64,000 bases of DNA from Vicia villosa (taxonomy: Eukaryota > Streptophyta > Magnoliopsida > Fabales > Fabaceae). The position numbers were made by a program, and so were the translations under genes. This document shows positions 1 through 13,464 of the stretch, one piece after another (positions within the stretch are counted from its first letter, which is position 1; each line of letters opens with the position of its first letter). A model generated the notes under the pieces. That model was not told the origin of the DNA. It ran no database searches and was given only the letters and a program-made list of their open reading frames with translations. The DNA lies in NCBI RefSeq assembly GCF_029867415.1, contig NW_026705790.1, positions 124,001 to 188,000 on the forward strand, given 5' to 3'.

Positions 1-1329
1 TTAATCTAAATTTATTTTCGTATTTTATTTTCCGCATAAGCAGTTTTTACTGTGCGGATCATAACTAGAGCTACGGGATGCCGTGTTGCGCGTTCTGATA
101 TGCGTTGTAAAGCTAAGAGAAAGAGCTATAATTTTTTTTGTCGAATCCAAAAGCTGATTCGGAGTGGAGGAGTCTCACATAATTCGCTAAAGTTTTAGAC
201 TTTATGAAATAATTAGTTTTGGGTCGGTTTTTATGTTTTTGACTCGGTTAGAATTAGATGGGGGAAATTTTAGTTTCTTTTTACCTATTACAGCCGCGAT
301 ATTGTAGCATATTTACTATTCACAAAATTTTCACACGCTTGGTAAGCTTAATAATGGAGAACTAATTCCAAGGGATTAATCTGTTGTATCCGGTTTCCGT
401 CGATACTTTGAGGTTCTTTTAATTTCCAATAAAAATCTATTTTCTTTCAATTATTCTCTTTGATATCTTTTTTGCTTAATTCGATTTATCTTAGGGTTGA
501 TACATTTATTTCGACGAGTGCATTTTCCTAAAATTTAATCACGTTTGCTTAATCTGCGTCTGTTTATCGTGTTTGCTTAATTCATGATCGCTATATCTCG
601 TCCGTTTGATTAATTAGGAATATATATCGTGCAATAACAATTGCGCTTGTATGATTGTTATTATAATCGAAAACTAAATAGAGTCTGCTTAGGAATTGGG
701 AATTATTTTGGTCGATGATAAGTTGGGAAACCAAAATAGTTGATTAATCGTTTCAGGTTATTTTGATAATCACTTATTTGCACTATTTTTCTTAATCAAA
801 CAAACCCCTCATAATCGTTTTCATTTGGTTAGAAATTGTAAAAGAATCCTTGTGATATGATACTCGAGTTTTCATTACCGTAAACTATATTTAAAAAATA
901 CTCGTCTTTGATCTGTGCGCGGCAGCGGATCACGTATAGTGTTGTATCAAAACCATCACAAACATCTAATGGTTGCATATATTTATAGTCGCAAGCACAT
1001 AGATCCACAAATATGGCTCGGGGCCTCGAAACCTAATATTGGTTAAGGTCACTTTCTATCAGTCATTTATTTAATGGGTTTTATGATTCTCGGCCCTTTT
1101 TTGCCTCTTCTTCTAAGATATTTTCTTCATCGTTTGAGTATGGCTAGGCCTTGGTAAGGAAGTTTTTGGCCGCTTAAAATCCTAACTTCTCGCGGAACAT
1201 TCATCCACCCATAATGCTTTCTCGAATTTCTAACATTTTTGCTCGTCGTTCGTTTTCCCTCTTTGATGGCTACCTTTTTGAATCAGTCAATGTTTTCTCG
1301 TAGGATTTTTATTTCTCTTGGACTCCACT
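1..1329. other. AT-rich DNA, no gene recognised
   Basis: No reading frame with family resemblance is visible on either strand. The next segment is repeated elsewhere in the window, so this stretch may belong to a retroelement entering from outside the window. No LTR border or primer site could be fixed. Confidence 0.4.
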
Positions 1330-1480
1330 AAGGACTATTATAGTATGGGATACGCTTTAATCTAATATTCGTTTTACCACAGGCTGACCAAGATCCTAAA
1401 GAGATTTTACCATAGGCTAATCTCGAACCTATATAACATAATCCTTAAACTAAAGCTTTTATTGGTTTAGCTTCTAACAC
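1330..1480. repeat. Dispersed repeat, copy A
   Basis: This stretch matches 18435-18564 closely. The shared core runs through ctgaccaagatcctaaagag and a following segment ending in cataatccttaaac. A TATA-like tttatttata lies further on at about 1719 and would read on the minus strand, so both copies may be parts of a minus-strand LTR. The family is not identified. Confidence 0.55.
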
Positions 1481-3516
1481 AAGCAAAAAATCTCTAAATG
1501 GGTATGATGTTCAACCAAGGTATAAACAAAGGTTCCTTGATGAACTTACAATTTTATCCTTCTATAATTACACTTTAATTCTTAATGACAAAATAACTTT
1601 TCGCACAAAGGCACTAAGGCTAAAGTATTAATGGGAGAAAGTAAAAAATAAACGTTTAGAGAGAGTGAGTTGTGTCAAAACATGATTTCGGATGAAATGA
1701 AAGTAGGGAATTGACCTTTATTTATAGGCTAGAGGATGATTCAAAAAGGAATTTCAAATAAATACATTTTATGAAAATTTAACCAATTGGCACATGTTTC
1801 TAATCGATTAGAAGTTTGAAATATAATCAGTTGTAAGTTAAAAATATGAAAGAAACGATATTTAGTCATTGCACATTATTAAGGCATTGTCCTAATCCCT
1901 TGGGACTCAATTTTGAATTGAACTAACTGATTAGACAAACTGCCAATCAATTAGATATTTCAGAATTGTCCTATAGCTATTTTCACTGCTCCCAATTCAC
2001 CTGACACAACTTCAAGATATTTTTGAAGATATTTTATTGGTAACAATTAGTTTAATAATATTTTGGTGTGTGTGATTTAGCCATGCACTTTTACGATAAA
2101 GCTCTTATGTTTTACAATTGGTTCACTAACTACTAATTTAGGAGGGCTCCTAAGCACTTCAAGACATTGCCATATGCTTTCTCTTTTGTGCTTACTTGCT
2201 TGAGTAGTTTGAGATGGCTTTAGTTACAAACTTCGGGATTTGTCTATTTTCTCCAAGTTTTTCACGTATGTACAAAAGTCCCTCAAGTTATCTATTTATT
2301 TAACGCTACAAGTTTCAATTGCTTCTCTCACCCCTCTAGCTACTCACACCGTCTCTAAGATTTGATTTGATTTTAAAAATATATAATATTCTATTATTTT
2401 AAATCAAATAATAATTCTATCAAATATTTATTTTATTTCAATTCCATAATTCTCTAATTAAATATAAATAACTCAATTATCTAATTATTTCTATTCAACT
2501 AAATAATTATATTTTTCTTCTCCTCTAAAATACCTCTATTTTTCTATTATTAATTAAATGACCTAAATATCCCTAATTCCCATAAAACATACAAATCATT
2601 TAATAAAATAGAACAAATCAAAAAACTTAAATAAAAATAATAATTAACTAATGTTAGGGTGTTATACTCGCGGAGGTTCGGGAGATTGTCGAAAGTAGTG
2701 CTCGCGGCGGAAACTTGTTCTTCTTCTTTCTCCATTTTTGCTTCAATTTTTTTATATATTATCATGGTTCACATAATCAACTGTGGTGTAAGGTACTACA
2801 ATTTCATCACGGTTCTTATTATCATCAGTGGTGAAAGGTGTTACATATTTATATTTAAGATAAAGTTTGTCTTTCTTCAATACATAATAGTCGTCTCTCT
2901 CAAAACAAAACTTTATCATCTATTTCACTCATCTCTCTCATATGTCCTAATCTCCATTAAATTTTCGACAACCTATCTTCACAAACATGCAAAATAGAAT
3001 GTCTAACCTAAGAACTGAATTATGTTGTTTATGTTTCATTACTTACGTTTCAATAGTTTCTTTCATTATGTTTGAACTTTCAGCTAGTTTTAACTTGTAG
3101 ATAGGGATGATGAATGAAAAAAATAACAAGAATGACACTAAAGCGAGCACTAAAAACTTGTGTGAAACACCCAGAATGTCATCTATTAAAATTTATGACA
3201 AGTTTGCAGCTCTCACTTTAGCTTCATTCTCCTTTTATTGTGGATGTCTTTCTGGGACATGTACGTTTCTAAAATATTTAACGATTTGATATGTTGTTGT
3301 TGTTTGTAATAAAATTTGTATGTTGTATGTAGTTTATGTTATGTTGTTGATGATTTTGTTGTTGTTAATAAGAGTTGTTTGTTGTTGATGAATATTGTTG
3401 TTAATGTTTATTTGGAAGATGAGTTTTTATATCTTATGTGGTTTGAGTGTTTTTCCAACCCCTTACCGAATATATACATTTTTTAATTGCATTAGAAAAT
3501 TATAATATAATATATA
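1481..3516. other. AT-rich DNA, no gene recognised
   Basis: Short open frames near 2550-3290 show no domain, no useful signal peptide and no codon structure. I regard them as chance frames in AT-rich DNA. Confidence 0.5.
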
Positions 3517-3837
3517 AAGTTATATTAGAAAATAAGTTACACTGTTCAATGTTAGATAAGAAGTCTTCAGCCCATTGTCTGTATTTCGCTCTTTAACTGT
3601 TAGAATTTAATTTAATGCTTCTAGTTCTTCAACCGCCTCTTCTCCACCTCTAATTATGTTTGCAAAGTAAATATTATTATTATTTTTTAAAATAAACTAG
3701 AGGTGAAGGAAGGGGAGATTGAAGAACTAGGAGCATTAAACTAAGTTCTATTAATCGTTAAAGAGAAAAATGCGGATAATGAATTAAGAATTCTTGTCTA
3801 GCATTGAACGATGTAACTTGTTCTTCTAATATAACTT
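3517..3837. mobile_element. Foldback (long inverted repeat) element
   Basis: Two arms of roughly 135-150 bp are imperfect reverse complements across a short AT-rich loop near 3660-3700. The outer ends are aagttatattagaa and its inverse ttctaatataactt. Inner landmarks, such as ctagttcttcaa on the left and ttgaagaactag on the right, pair as well. A transcript would fold into one long hairpin. No transposase and no certain target duplication were seen, so a MITE of unknown superfamily is the likeliest identity. Confidence 0.7.
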
Positions 3838-4464
3838 AATTGGTCATATTAAAATGTTCTAGATCTTATTTAAAGGTTATATGATTAGTGAGAATTGGTG
3901 AAATAATAATTCCACATAATTTATAATAAACTCACTCAGTGTATATATTACAATTATTGTTTAGACCAACCGTTATTAAATGTTATGCGTTAAGAGTATC
4001 ACAAGGGTGGTTTAAAGTAACTATTGTGATAGGTAGAGCCATATCTAGTTTATAATTAAGGTCGCAGGACTGTGATAGAAAGCATCATACTCACATCATT
4101 CCTACCTCACAACCATTGGTCAAACGTACTGGTATCCCTTTTCTAACTGTTGTGAAATGGCTTTTACGTAGTAGTGATATTTTGTTTGCTTTCTTTTGAA
4201 AGCATTTGTCAAAATCTAAATTTGTTGTTCTCAAACAATAAGAAACTTTTTGTTATAATAAAAAAATTAATATTTGTAAATAATGTAATACTCTGAGTAA
4301 ACAATGTAATTTTTATTTAAAAAAACTTTTTCCCCTTGTTTTTTTGACAAAATCGGAGGGTTTGTGGCGCTGGAAATGAAACTATTTAATTGTATTTTTT
4401 ATTTAAAAAGAAACACAATTAATCTTGGTTTTGATTCATAATCGAGGAGAAATATAAGCGTGTT
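3838..4464. other. Intergenic AT-rich DNA
   Basis: No gene, RNA or element border recognised. Confidence 0.4.
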
Positions 4465-4865
4465 TATTGTGAAGGTGGAGAAAAGCACAAGAAAGGGGGG
4501 ATTGAATTGTGTTCTTTATCAATTAAAATTCCCTTTCTTTTTCTTTAACGTCTTTTCTTTCTTTCGTTTAATCATCTATTGGATTATGATTTGATATTGC
4601 GGAAGCATGAGGATGTAGAACTACATAACCAATGAGATGTTCATTTTAACTTCTAAAGGATATAAGAACTTCTGACTTGCTCAGTACAGTTCTGCAGAAC
4701 TTTTGTTTGAGTATTCTACGTTAAAATGATTAGTGTAGAAAGTAAAAGACACATTTATTTTTATCCTAGTTCACCTTCTGAATAAGGCTACCTCCAGTCC
4801 ACCTTCTTCAGGTGATTTTCCTCTGTCCAGAGGTCTTAATCCACTATGACCAATCTTGATTACAA

Positions 4866-5145
4866 CTGCACGATCCTCCGTCGTGACTAACAATCCTGCA
4901 CAACCAACTACTGTGACTAACCCTGCACAAGCTACCCGCGAGTGACTAACCCCTAGATGACTGAACCGTTTAGTGATCCCTTCTGGATATAACGTTCATC
5001 AATCTAGTAAACCTGCACAGCTACCTGCTGTGACTAACTCATGCACAACCATCCTGTTGTGACTCACCCGCACAAGCCAACTGCTTGTGACTAACTTCTG
5101 ATGATGAACCGTTTAGTGATCTCAGCGAGATATAAAGTTCATCAA
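4866..5145. repeat. Degenerate minisatellite inside the solo LTR
   Basis: A unit of about 27-35 bp of the form ctgcacaa...tgtgactaac recurs at least six times. It is interleaved with two copies of a longer block containing gaaccgtttagtgatc followed by gttcatcaat. Confidence 0.7.
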
Positions 5146-5279
5146 TATTCTGGAGATTACAAGTGTGCTTCTTAATTAAGAAGATGGTCTCCTATTCTCA
5201 ATACATATGTTTACCACACACTGACTAGAAGTCACTTCTGGTGCCTAAACAATCTATCATAAGTTTCTTAAGCTATAAC

Positions 5280-5800
5280 ACACTACGAGCAACAACTCTA
5301 TGTGTCTTTACATATTATTACAAGAAACAAAATATCTTGTAGTATTCTTGTCTTCAACTTCTGAGTGAGGTCATTGCATGTCTGTTGATAAGCAGAATAT
5401 GAGCATCAGATCCAATTTGTTAGTGCTTCTTCATGCTGATCTTTGTCTTGAAATTATCTTAAGCTGATTAAGAGCAACAGCTCTTACGTTGATTGCTTCT
5501 GATTTGATCTATATCTTCTGAAAGCAGATTAAGAGCAACAACTCTTGTATAAATTGCTTCTTTCAGTTTTGTCTTTTCTCATATAAGTAAGGAGATTAGA
5601 GCTTCAGCTCTTGAAATTAATTCCTTCTTGTAAGACCATCTTCATTTCTTCTTCAAGCAGATTTAGAGCATCAGCTCTATGTTGAATTGCTTCTTCCAAT
5701 GCTTGTCTTCCTCTTGAATACTGATCATGAAGCCTGTTATAACCGATAGCACATTTGATGAACATAAGCAAACATGAAACACTCTCGAGTAACAACTCAG
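5280..5800. repeat. Tandem hairpin repeat inside the solo LTR
   Basis: The small palindrome AGAGCAACAGCTCT and variants (agagcaacaactct, agagcttcagctct, agagcatcagctct) recur about every 65-70 bp from 5471. Related forms lie near 5286 and 5786. The spacers share gattgcttct-like text, so this is a tandem array of small hairpins. Confidence 0.7.
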
Positions 5801-6192
5801 TGTATTCAGTTTCTCAAGTCACTCAATATGGGCAATGTATGAATCTGATCAAGTATTAGTGAACTTCTGATGACTTCAGTGGAGAATACTTCTTAACATC
5901 AGAGATTTCTTTTTCACACTCTTATGATTTCTTCACATAGGCTTAAGTTAGTGTATGACAACACTATAGATTAATTCATCACTTACTGCGTATATGTTGC
6001 CTCTTATGTAACTTCTGATGCATGGTTTCACATTTCTTTACTTATGCTCTCATGCTCAGCTTCTCTCTACAAATTTTCTCTAAAGGTTTCTCTTTTTCTG
6101 CACTCTGTAGTCGCGCCATGGATACACACTTTGGATACTCACTTAATGCACTTTGGGTGTATATTGGACACACATTCAAGTTTGAAGTTTAA

Positions 6193-6194
<2 letters not shown>

Positions 6195-6244
<50 letters not shown>
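6195..6244. repeat. (TA)n microsatellite
   Basis: Uninterrupted TA dinucleotide run inside the solo LTR. Confidence 0.95.
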
Positions 6245-6245
<1 letters not shown>

Positions 6246-7198
6246 CTTGGTGTGTTACCGTAAGAATCTAGTCGTTGTAATTGTTTGAATATTGCTTTGA
6301 ATGCCTTCATCTCGATTTGCTCATGAGTGACAAGTGTTACTCTTGGCAGAACCTTATCTTCAACATAATGATTATAGTGGATGGCGTGTTTCTTTGGTTA
6401 AGATTGTCTTTCCAACACGTTGCATGTGGGGTGCTTTTTCAATCAATCTTGGGAGTTGTTCCATTTAATTGTTGTAACTGTTTTGCTAATGATAATGTTT
6501 GTAACGGTTCTCCCTTAGATTCTGAGACTTTTTTTCTCCTTTCAAGACTGTTTTTATATGATAGCTTGTCTTCTTATACTTTATGGATCAAGAATAGATA
6601 TCATGTGTTTGTCTCTTCTTTTGATCAAAGCTAGTTGTAAAGGACTTTGAATCTTCTGACTACTGAGTTATGAGTGTCTTTTGTAGATGTTGTTGTAGAC
6701 GATGATGTTGCTTGTGATGACTTGATCTTCTGTCTTCAATTGTTGAGTTTCTGCTTTGTAACTTCAAAACTTTTTATTTTCTATTCTTGTTGTATCGAGA
6801 CTTCATGTATCTGATAATTCTTTGTAATTCCTTGAAGCTTGTTTGATGTACTTTTTGATTCTATGCTTGTTGTGTGGGAGCGTTAATATTGCTTGTTTTA
6901 TGAGTGGTCTTGTTTCTGATTGCGGTCTTTTGGCTTGTTTGACGTGTTCTTAGTCAGAACATCTGATGAATGATGTTTTGGCTTTGTCAATCTTCTGGAT
7001 GTTTGATTTCATATCAGAGCCGGTTTCTGATGTAGTCATTATACTCTTTTTCTGATGAATCATGTATAAGACTTATAGCATAATATCTGCACACTAAATG
7101 AAACCATTAGTAATAAAATTGTTACTCACAAAATATATGCTTATTATCATCAAAACCAGATTCTGAACATAGATTCTCAATCTTGTTCTAACATATTG

Positions 7199-7491
7199 TT
7201 TTTCTTCAGTGTCCTTAAACAAATATTTGTCGTCCATTTAGTGAGTATCAATGCTCAAGACACTGTCATTAATGATTTGCGTGAAAACTAAAATGCATTC
7301 ATTAAAAAAGCATTTTGAATAAAAAAAATTGATAATGAAAGCATTTTACATAGGAAAAGTTCTCTATGATGGATTACAAGATCACAAAAACATTTGGGTT
7401 CAAGGTTTGAGTTCTTTTTTTAATAGGCAATTATTTCAATTAAAAGGGAGCATAGGGGATACTCCGCCCAAAATTACAACCCGGAAAGTCC
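7199..7491. other. Short intergenic stretch
   Basis: No recognisable feature. It lies between the LTR target duplication and the LINE fragment. Confidence 0.4.
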
Positions 7492-7752
7492 CTACTTCCT
7501 AAAACAAAGGAGAGGTAGGGTATTCCAAATGGAAAAGTTACAGTATTTGGCGGTTTTACAAAAAGAGCATAACCAATTCCATGACCTAAGGACTATTGAC
7601 AACATATATTCATCAAATTTGAAGTCGACTCCCTTAAAAATGACAGCGTTACAATGCAGCCATAGACTATAAGTCGTGACTAGCCAAATTACGGCAACAA
7701 TAGTCCTTTTCATTTTGCACGTCACTTTTTTCCCGTGATAAAAGAATGCCAT
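7492..7752 (-). pseudogene. LINE reverse-transcriptase C-terminal fragment (copy 1)
   Basis: The 86-residue minus-strand frame contains WLVTTYSLWLHCNAVIFKG, then FDEYMLSIVLRSWNWLC. This spacing of W-x-SLW-x3-N-x2-IF followed by SWNWL is typical of the region after the zf-RVT domain at the C-terminus of plant LINE polyproteins. Nothing upstream encodes the RT or endonuclease, so it is a fragment. A diverged copy with an internal stop lies at 18566-18770 in the second half of the segmental duplication. The LINE assignment is from motif recognition only. Confidence 0.6.
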
Positions 7753-7933
7753 TAACTATCCTAAGGACAACTCCAAAGTTTGTGTTCTTAAATAATCATA
7801 TAACTGAATATTTATTTTATTTATCTAACACTTCTTTTGTTTTATATCATAAACAAATGCTTGCAAAAGCCGTTGAGAATATACTTAGATCCAACATCAA
7901 TTCTTCTCCAACATTCAAATCTTTACTGACAGT

Positions 7934-8364
7934 TAGGGGTGTGCAAAATATCTGGTCGTGAGGTCCAAATTCATAACCAAATCCAAATCCATTTTAAATA
8001 TTCAGATATAATTAAATGGTTATTAACCGGTTTAGTTATAAATGGTTTGGTTACCCATTCATATAATCCGGATATAATTAAATGGTTATTAACCGGTTAA
8101 GTTATTTTTGAATTCGGTTATAATCCGGTTATTATCCAAAAATCAAAATTAATCCAAATATTTTAATCCAATTATAAAAATTTTAATTTTCAAAATAATT
8201 TTTTTTTAAATTGAATTTTTTTAAAAAATCGGTTATGTAATCATAACCTAATTTATAACCAGCTTTTATTAAAATGTGGGTATGGTTATAAATCCAAACC
8301 ATTCAAATGGTTTGAAAATGGTTATGGTATGGTTTCTAAAAATAACCAACCATGCACACCCCTA
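7934..8364. mobile_element. MITE with TAGGGGTGTGCA termini
   Basis: TAGGGGTGTGCA at 7934 is mirrored exactly by TGCACACCCCTA ending at 8364. The interior is AT-rich and contains repeated ggttat/aaccgg words, so the element can fold on itself. These ends suggest a hAT-type MITE, but I could not find a clean 8 bp target duplication. It is absent from duplication copy 2. Confidence 0.75.
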
Positions 8365-8445
8365 TGAACAACCCTACTTATCACTCTTAAATGTAGTTAA
8401 CTTTAAGATCGACTTCAAAAATTTAAGTCCGGCTAATCATAAATA

Positions 8446-8534
8446 CTCCCTCCATTCCTTATTATAAGCAAAACTTCATTTTGTAGATACATTAAATAAT
8501 TAATGTATCTAGACTACATAAGGAATGGAGGGAG
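8446..8534. mobile_element. Stowaway-like MITE (Tc1/mariner)
   Basis: This 89 bp element has 17 bp perfect inverted termini, CTCCCTCCATTCCTTAT at the left and the mirror ending GGAATGGAGGGAG at the right. TA flanks it on both sides (8444-8445 and 8535-8536). The CTCCCTCC start and TA target are diagnostic of Stowaway MITEs. It is too short to code for anything. Confidence 0.93.
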
Positions 8535-9161
8535 TATGAAGAATGTAGTAAACAATGTAATATTCTATGTAAACAAATGTAATATTCTATGTAAACAATG
8601 TAGTTTGTAAACAAACAAACAAATTTATTAATATTATATATAAACAATGTAATTTGTATGTAGAAAAATTATTTTTCCACTAGAATTTGGTCATAAACCA
8701 AGAAGTATGTGTCACTAGTTTTAAAAATATAACAAAGTTATTTATGGGGAATGAACCAATGACTATTTCAATTTTCATCTCGATTATTCAAAAATAGAGG
8801 GGTAAAGTGGAAAAAAATTGATGTCCTTCGTTACTTCGCCTCTATAACTGAGGTTAAATCCCATTCGCGTCCGATGTTAATGTGTTTTTGTAGTAGTGGC
8901 ATACGGTTGATGCCACCTTCTTGAATATGTCCTATTAATTAATTAATTAATGTATTAATTAATAATAAAAAATAAATGTATTAATTAAAATATAAATTTA
9001 TTGAAATTTTTGTCAAGGCAACCTAGACAGAATTTAATGGTTTAGAACTAATATTTTTTTCTTATAATAATTTTTCAATGGTTGTGTGCAGCTTGCTCAA
9101 GTTTATATGTCAATATATTTTTAAAATTAAATTTACCCACTTTAACATATATCCAACCAAT

Positions 9162-9709
9162 CGAGCCGTCACTTTTCTTCTTTTTCCTTCCTCTCTCTCA
9201 AAGAGGGGTGACTTAGGATCAATTTTGATCCAAAATCACCCCTCCAAATCGTTTTTGTTTATCTATTACTTAAATAAGTGATTTTCACACCTTTTCTTTT
9301 TGTCTTTTTTGTGATTTCGTGGGTCATCGCTTGTTTTGATTTCCCATATTTCTGTGGTGTATTTTGATTTCTCGTCTTTGTGCGGGTATTTTGTTTTTCG
9401 GTTTTTGTGCGGTGTTCATTTGTTTCAGGTTGAAAGATTAGTTTCGATCTAGTGCAGATTCAATCAATGACTTTGGTGTCGTCAACGCTACAGATCCGGA
9501 AGCATGAATATTTCGGACATCTCAATACAGTCAATACATTAATATTTGTAGGCATATGCAATTTGCCGTTTTATGCTATTAACATGGATGCTGTGGATTT
9601 GTTCGCAGATTCATCCTTTTTGTTTTTGGCGATTTTGAATTTGTATTACAACGATGTACTCTATCGATTTGAATGAATGAATATAATTTATTTTCTGTCA
9701 AAAAAAAAA
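9162..9709 (+). mobile_element. Poly(A)-tailed retroposon, about 550 bp
   Basis: The segment ends in a run of nine A (9701-9709) and is bracketed by imperfect direct repeats, catatatccaaccaat (9146-9161) and acatatccaatcaaat (9711-9726). Copy 2 of the duplication has a single comparable site near 19690-19710, which supports insertion after duplication. A long frame at 9452-9676 has no recognised domain. The A tail with a target duplication of about 16 bp indicates LINE-machinery retroposition. It could be a truncated LINE, a SINE or a processed transcript. Confidence 0.7.
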
Positions 9710-10349
9710 CACATATCCAATCAAATTATGACTCATACACTTCAATAACAACATACATTAAAGCTCTTAATCTTAGTCTTACACGTGGCTATTTAATATC
9801 GTTTTAGTAATTTAAGAGTAAAATTTTATTTTCCCATTTACACATCTTTATTTATAAGTGGCTCCGCGTCATAGTGGATAATTTACTCGTCTTTTGGTCA
9901 AGGCAAGCTAGAAAAAACCTAAAAAATATCATATCGTTTGAAATTATTAACAAAATTAATACAAACTTAAAAAAAATTATGGGTAGAGTACCGTTTTTTC
10001 TTATAATGATTTTTCAATGGTTGTGTGCAGTTTGGTCAAGTTTATATGTAAGTATTTTTTTTTTTAAATCAAATTTTATGTAAACTTGAATAGTATGAAT
10101 TTTTTGTTGATGAAAAATCTTTTGTCAATTGATTTAATTAAATAAAAACTGTGATATAAATTAATTAACCAGCTTGAGTACTCAAGGTCCCGGATCCTTG
10201 ATAGTGATGACAAGAGTATTTGCTCAATTAACACAAAAGAAAATGGAGAAGGTAGATTAAGAAACATTAATAGAAACATGATCTTTATTTTAAAACAAAA
10301 CACGTACATAGAGGTCACACAAGCTGCTTAACAAAGAAAATCACACAAG

Positions 10350-10365
10350 CTGCTAGTAAACATGA
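10350..10365. other. Deletion scar of the lectin locus in copy 1
   Basis: Copy 1 follows the lectin 3' flank of copy 2 up to ctgctag (10356, matching 20814). It then resumes at tgatt...attcctttag, which matches 22150 onward. The 1.33 kb between these points in copy 2 holds the whole lectin coding region and its promoter. Loss from copy 1 is the simplest reading, since copy 1 keeps the gene's downstream flank. Confidence 0.8.
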
Positions 10366-10382
10366 TTCCCATTCCTTTAGGT

Positions 10383-10385
10383 TTA
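10383..10385. other. Empty target site (TTA) of a Harbinger element
   Basis: Copy 1 reads attcctttaggtTTAaggaa. Copy 2 reads the same flanks with TTA duplicated on each side of the 974 bp element at 22175-23148. Confidence 0.9.
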
Positions 10386-10509
10386 AGGAAGGGCTTTATA
10401 AATAATAGATTAGGTATGCCTTCTTATATAGGTACATTTCTTATTGATGGATTGGGATTTGCCCCTTCATATTTTTGGAGGATATTGATTTTCTTCTTCT
10501 ATCTGTTTT

Positions 10510-11931
<1,422 letters not shown>

Positions 11932-12345
11932 AATTAGAACTCATCGATTTTACTTTTTTAAAATTAGAGAGAGGGGGGAGAGAGAGTGAGGGGAGAGAGA
12001 GAGGAGAGAGGAGGGATAGGGAGGAGAAATTTGAACTCACCGATTTTACTTTTTTAATATTAGAGGGAGGGGGAGAGAGTGTGAGGGGAGGGAGAGAGAG
12101 AGGGAAGGGAGAGGATAGGGGAGGGACAGGGAGGAGAAATTTGAACTCACCGATTTTACTTTTTTAATATTAGATAGAGGTGGGAGAGAGTGAGGGGAGG
12201 GAGGGAGAGGGTAGGGAGAGGAGAGGGGAGGGACTGGGAGGAGAAATTTAAACTCACCGATTTTACTTTTTTAATATTAGAGAGAGGGGAGAGAGAGTGA
12301 GGGGAGGGAGAGAGAGGGAACGAAGAGGAGAGGGGAGGGATAGTG
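11932..12345. repeat. Minisatellite, about 110 bp unit, four copies
   Basis: The block gaactcaccgattttacttt followed by tttaatattaga and a purine-rich GGGAGAGAG tail recurs near 11938, 12030, 12141 and 12249. The first copy is the most diverged. The unit mixes an AT-rich half with a pure-purine half. Confidence 0.85.
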
Positions 12346-12620
<275 letters not shown>

Positions 12621-13062
12621 GGAGAGAGACTTTATTTAACATTTAATTTTGTATAATTATTAAATTGGTCTCAAGAACACTTTTATTAGTGTTGATTACT
12701 CAGGCTTCGGTAGTAAATTATGAAAACATATTTATGAGGTGAATATTTTTGTATCTTTGTTTTTAAATAATTGTATTTAAATAATATTCATTTTAAGGGG
12801 ACATATGTGAAAAACATCATAAAAGAGGTGTTCTCTCAATAGAATTCTATTAGTTTGATATAAGAGAATAATAAAATTATTATGTATAGAAAATTCACTA
12901 AAACACTTTTAAAACATACATTTATCATCTTGATTTTAATTCTGCTAATTGCTTCTAAAAATATTATTCTTAAGGCGACGTACAATAAAAACCTCATAAA
13001 AAAATACACACACATTCATTTTTCCCAATTGTCCGCATTAAAAAAAGCGGACAAACGGGCAC

Positions 13063-13259
13063 GGGAGTGTGTAAAGTCGTGTGTTTGTGTGTTGCAATTT
13101 TATAAAATGATAATAATTTAAGCAACTTCCAGTGACCACTATTTATTAACAAATGAGTATTTATGGGAGTGTGTAAAGTCGTGTGTTTGTGTGTTGCAAT
13201 TTTATAAAATGATAATAATTTAAGCAACTTCCAGTGACCACTATTTATTAACAAATGAG
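13063..13259. repeat. Tandem duplication, 102 bp unit
   Basis: A unit beginning gggagtgtgtaaagtcgtgt at 13063 repeats from 13165 with no difference that I can see, up to the point where the SINE interrupts it. Confidence 0.9.
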
Positions 13260-13260
13260 T

Positions 13261-13452
13261 TTTTTTTTTCTTTATACCACCGGTTTAGTCCGGGTTTTTT
13301 TTGGCTTTATACCACCGGTTTAGTCCGGTTCGGGGGCAAGTTCTGGCATCAAGTGGTTCCATCCCCCTCCCGATTGCAGCTGCGGGGGATCGAACCGTGG
13401 TTCTCCCTACCAAATCCAGCGCCAATCACCACTGGACCAACTAACAATTGGC
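13261..13452 (-). mobile_element. tRNA-derived SINE
   Basis: On the minus strand it starts near ccaattgttag and carries a box A-like TGGTCCAGTGGTGATTGG and a box B GGTTCGATCCC. It ends with a repeated taaaccggtggtataaag motif and an A-rich tail. The 12 bp TAACAAATGAGT flanks it on both sides (13249-13260 and 13453-13464). Split polymerase III promoter, A tail and a 12 bp target duplication together define a SINE of about 190 bp. It landed at the end of the second unit of the 102 bp tandem duplication. Confidence 0.9.
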
Positions 13453-13464
13453 TAACAAATGAGT

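Larger units (their letters stand above)
4470..7193 (-). mobile_element. Solo LTR, SIRE/Maximus-type Ty1/copia
   Basis: The segment starts TGAAGGTGG and ends TTCTAACA, so on the minus strand it runs TGTTAGAACA...CCTTCA with the TG...CA ends of an LTR. The 5 bp TATTG flanks it exactly on both sides (4465-4469 and 7194-7198). The minus-strand start TGTTAGAACAAGATTGAGAA and the pyrimidine-rich end near ATTCAATCCCCCC are what I expect of legume SIRE/Maximus LTRs; the family name rests on recognition and was not searched. No internal region, primer site or polypurine tract follows, so it is a solo LTR, presumably left by LTR-LTR recombination. Its 2.7 kb is long for an LTR and is inflated by internal tandem repeats and an AT microsatellite. 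Confidence 0.75.
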
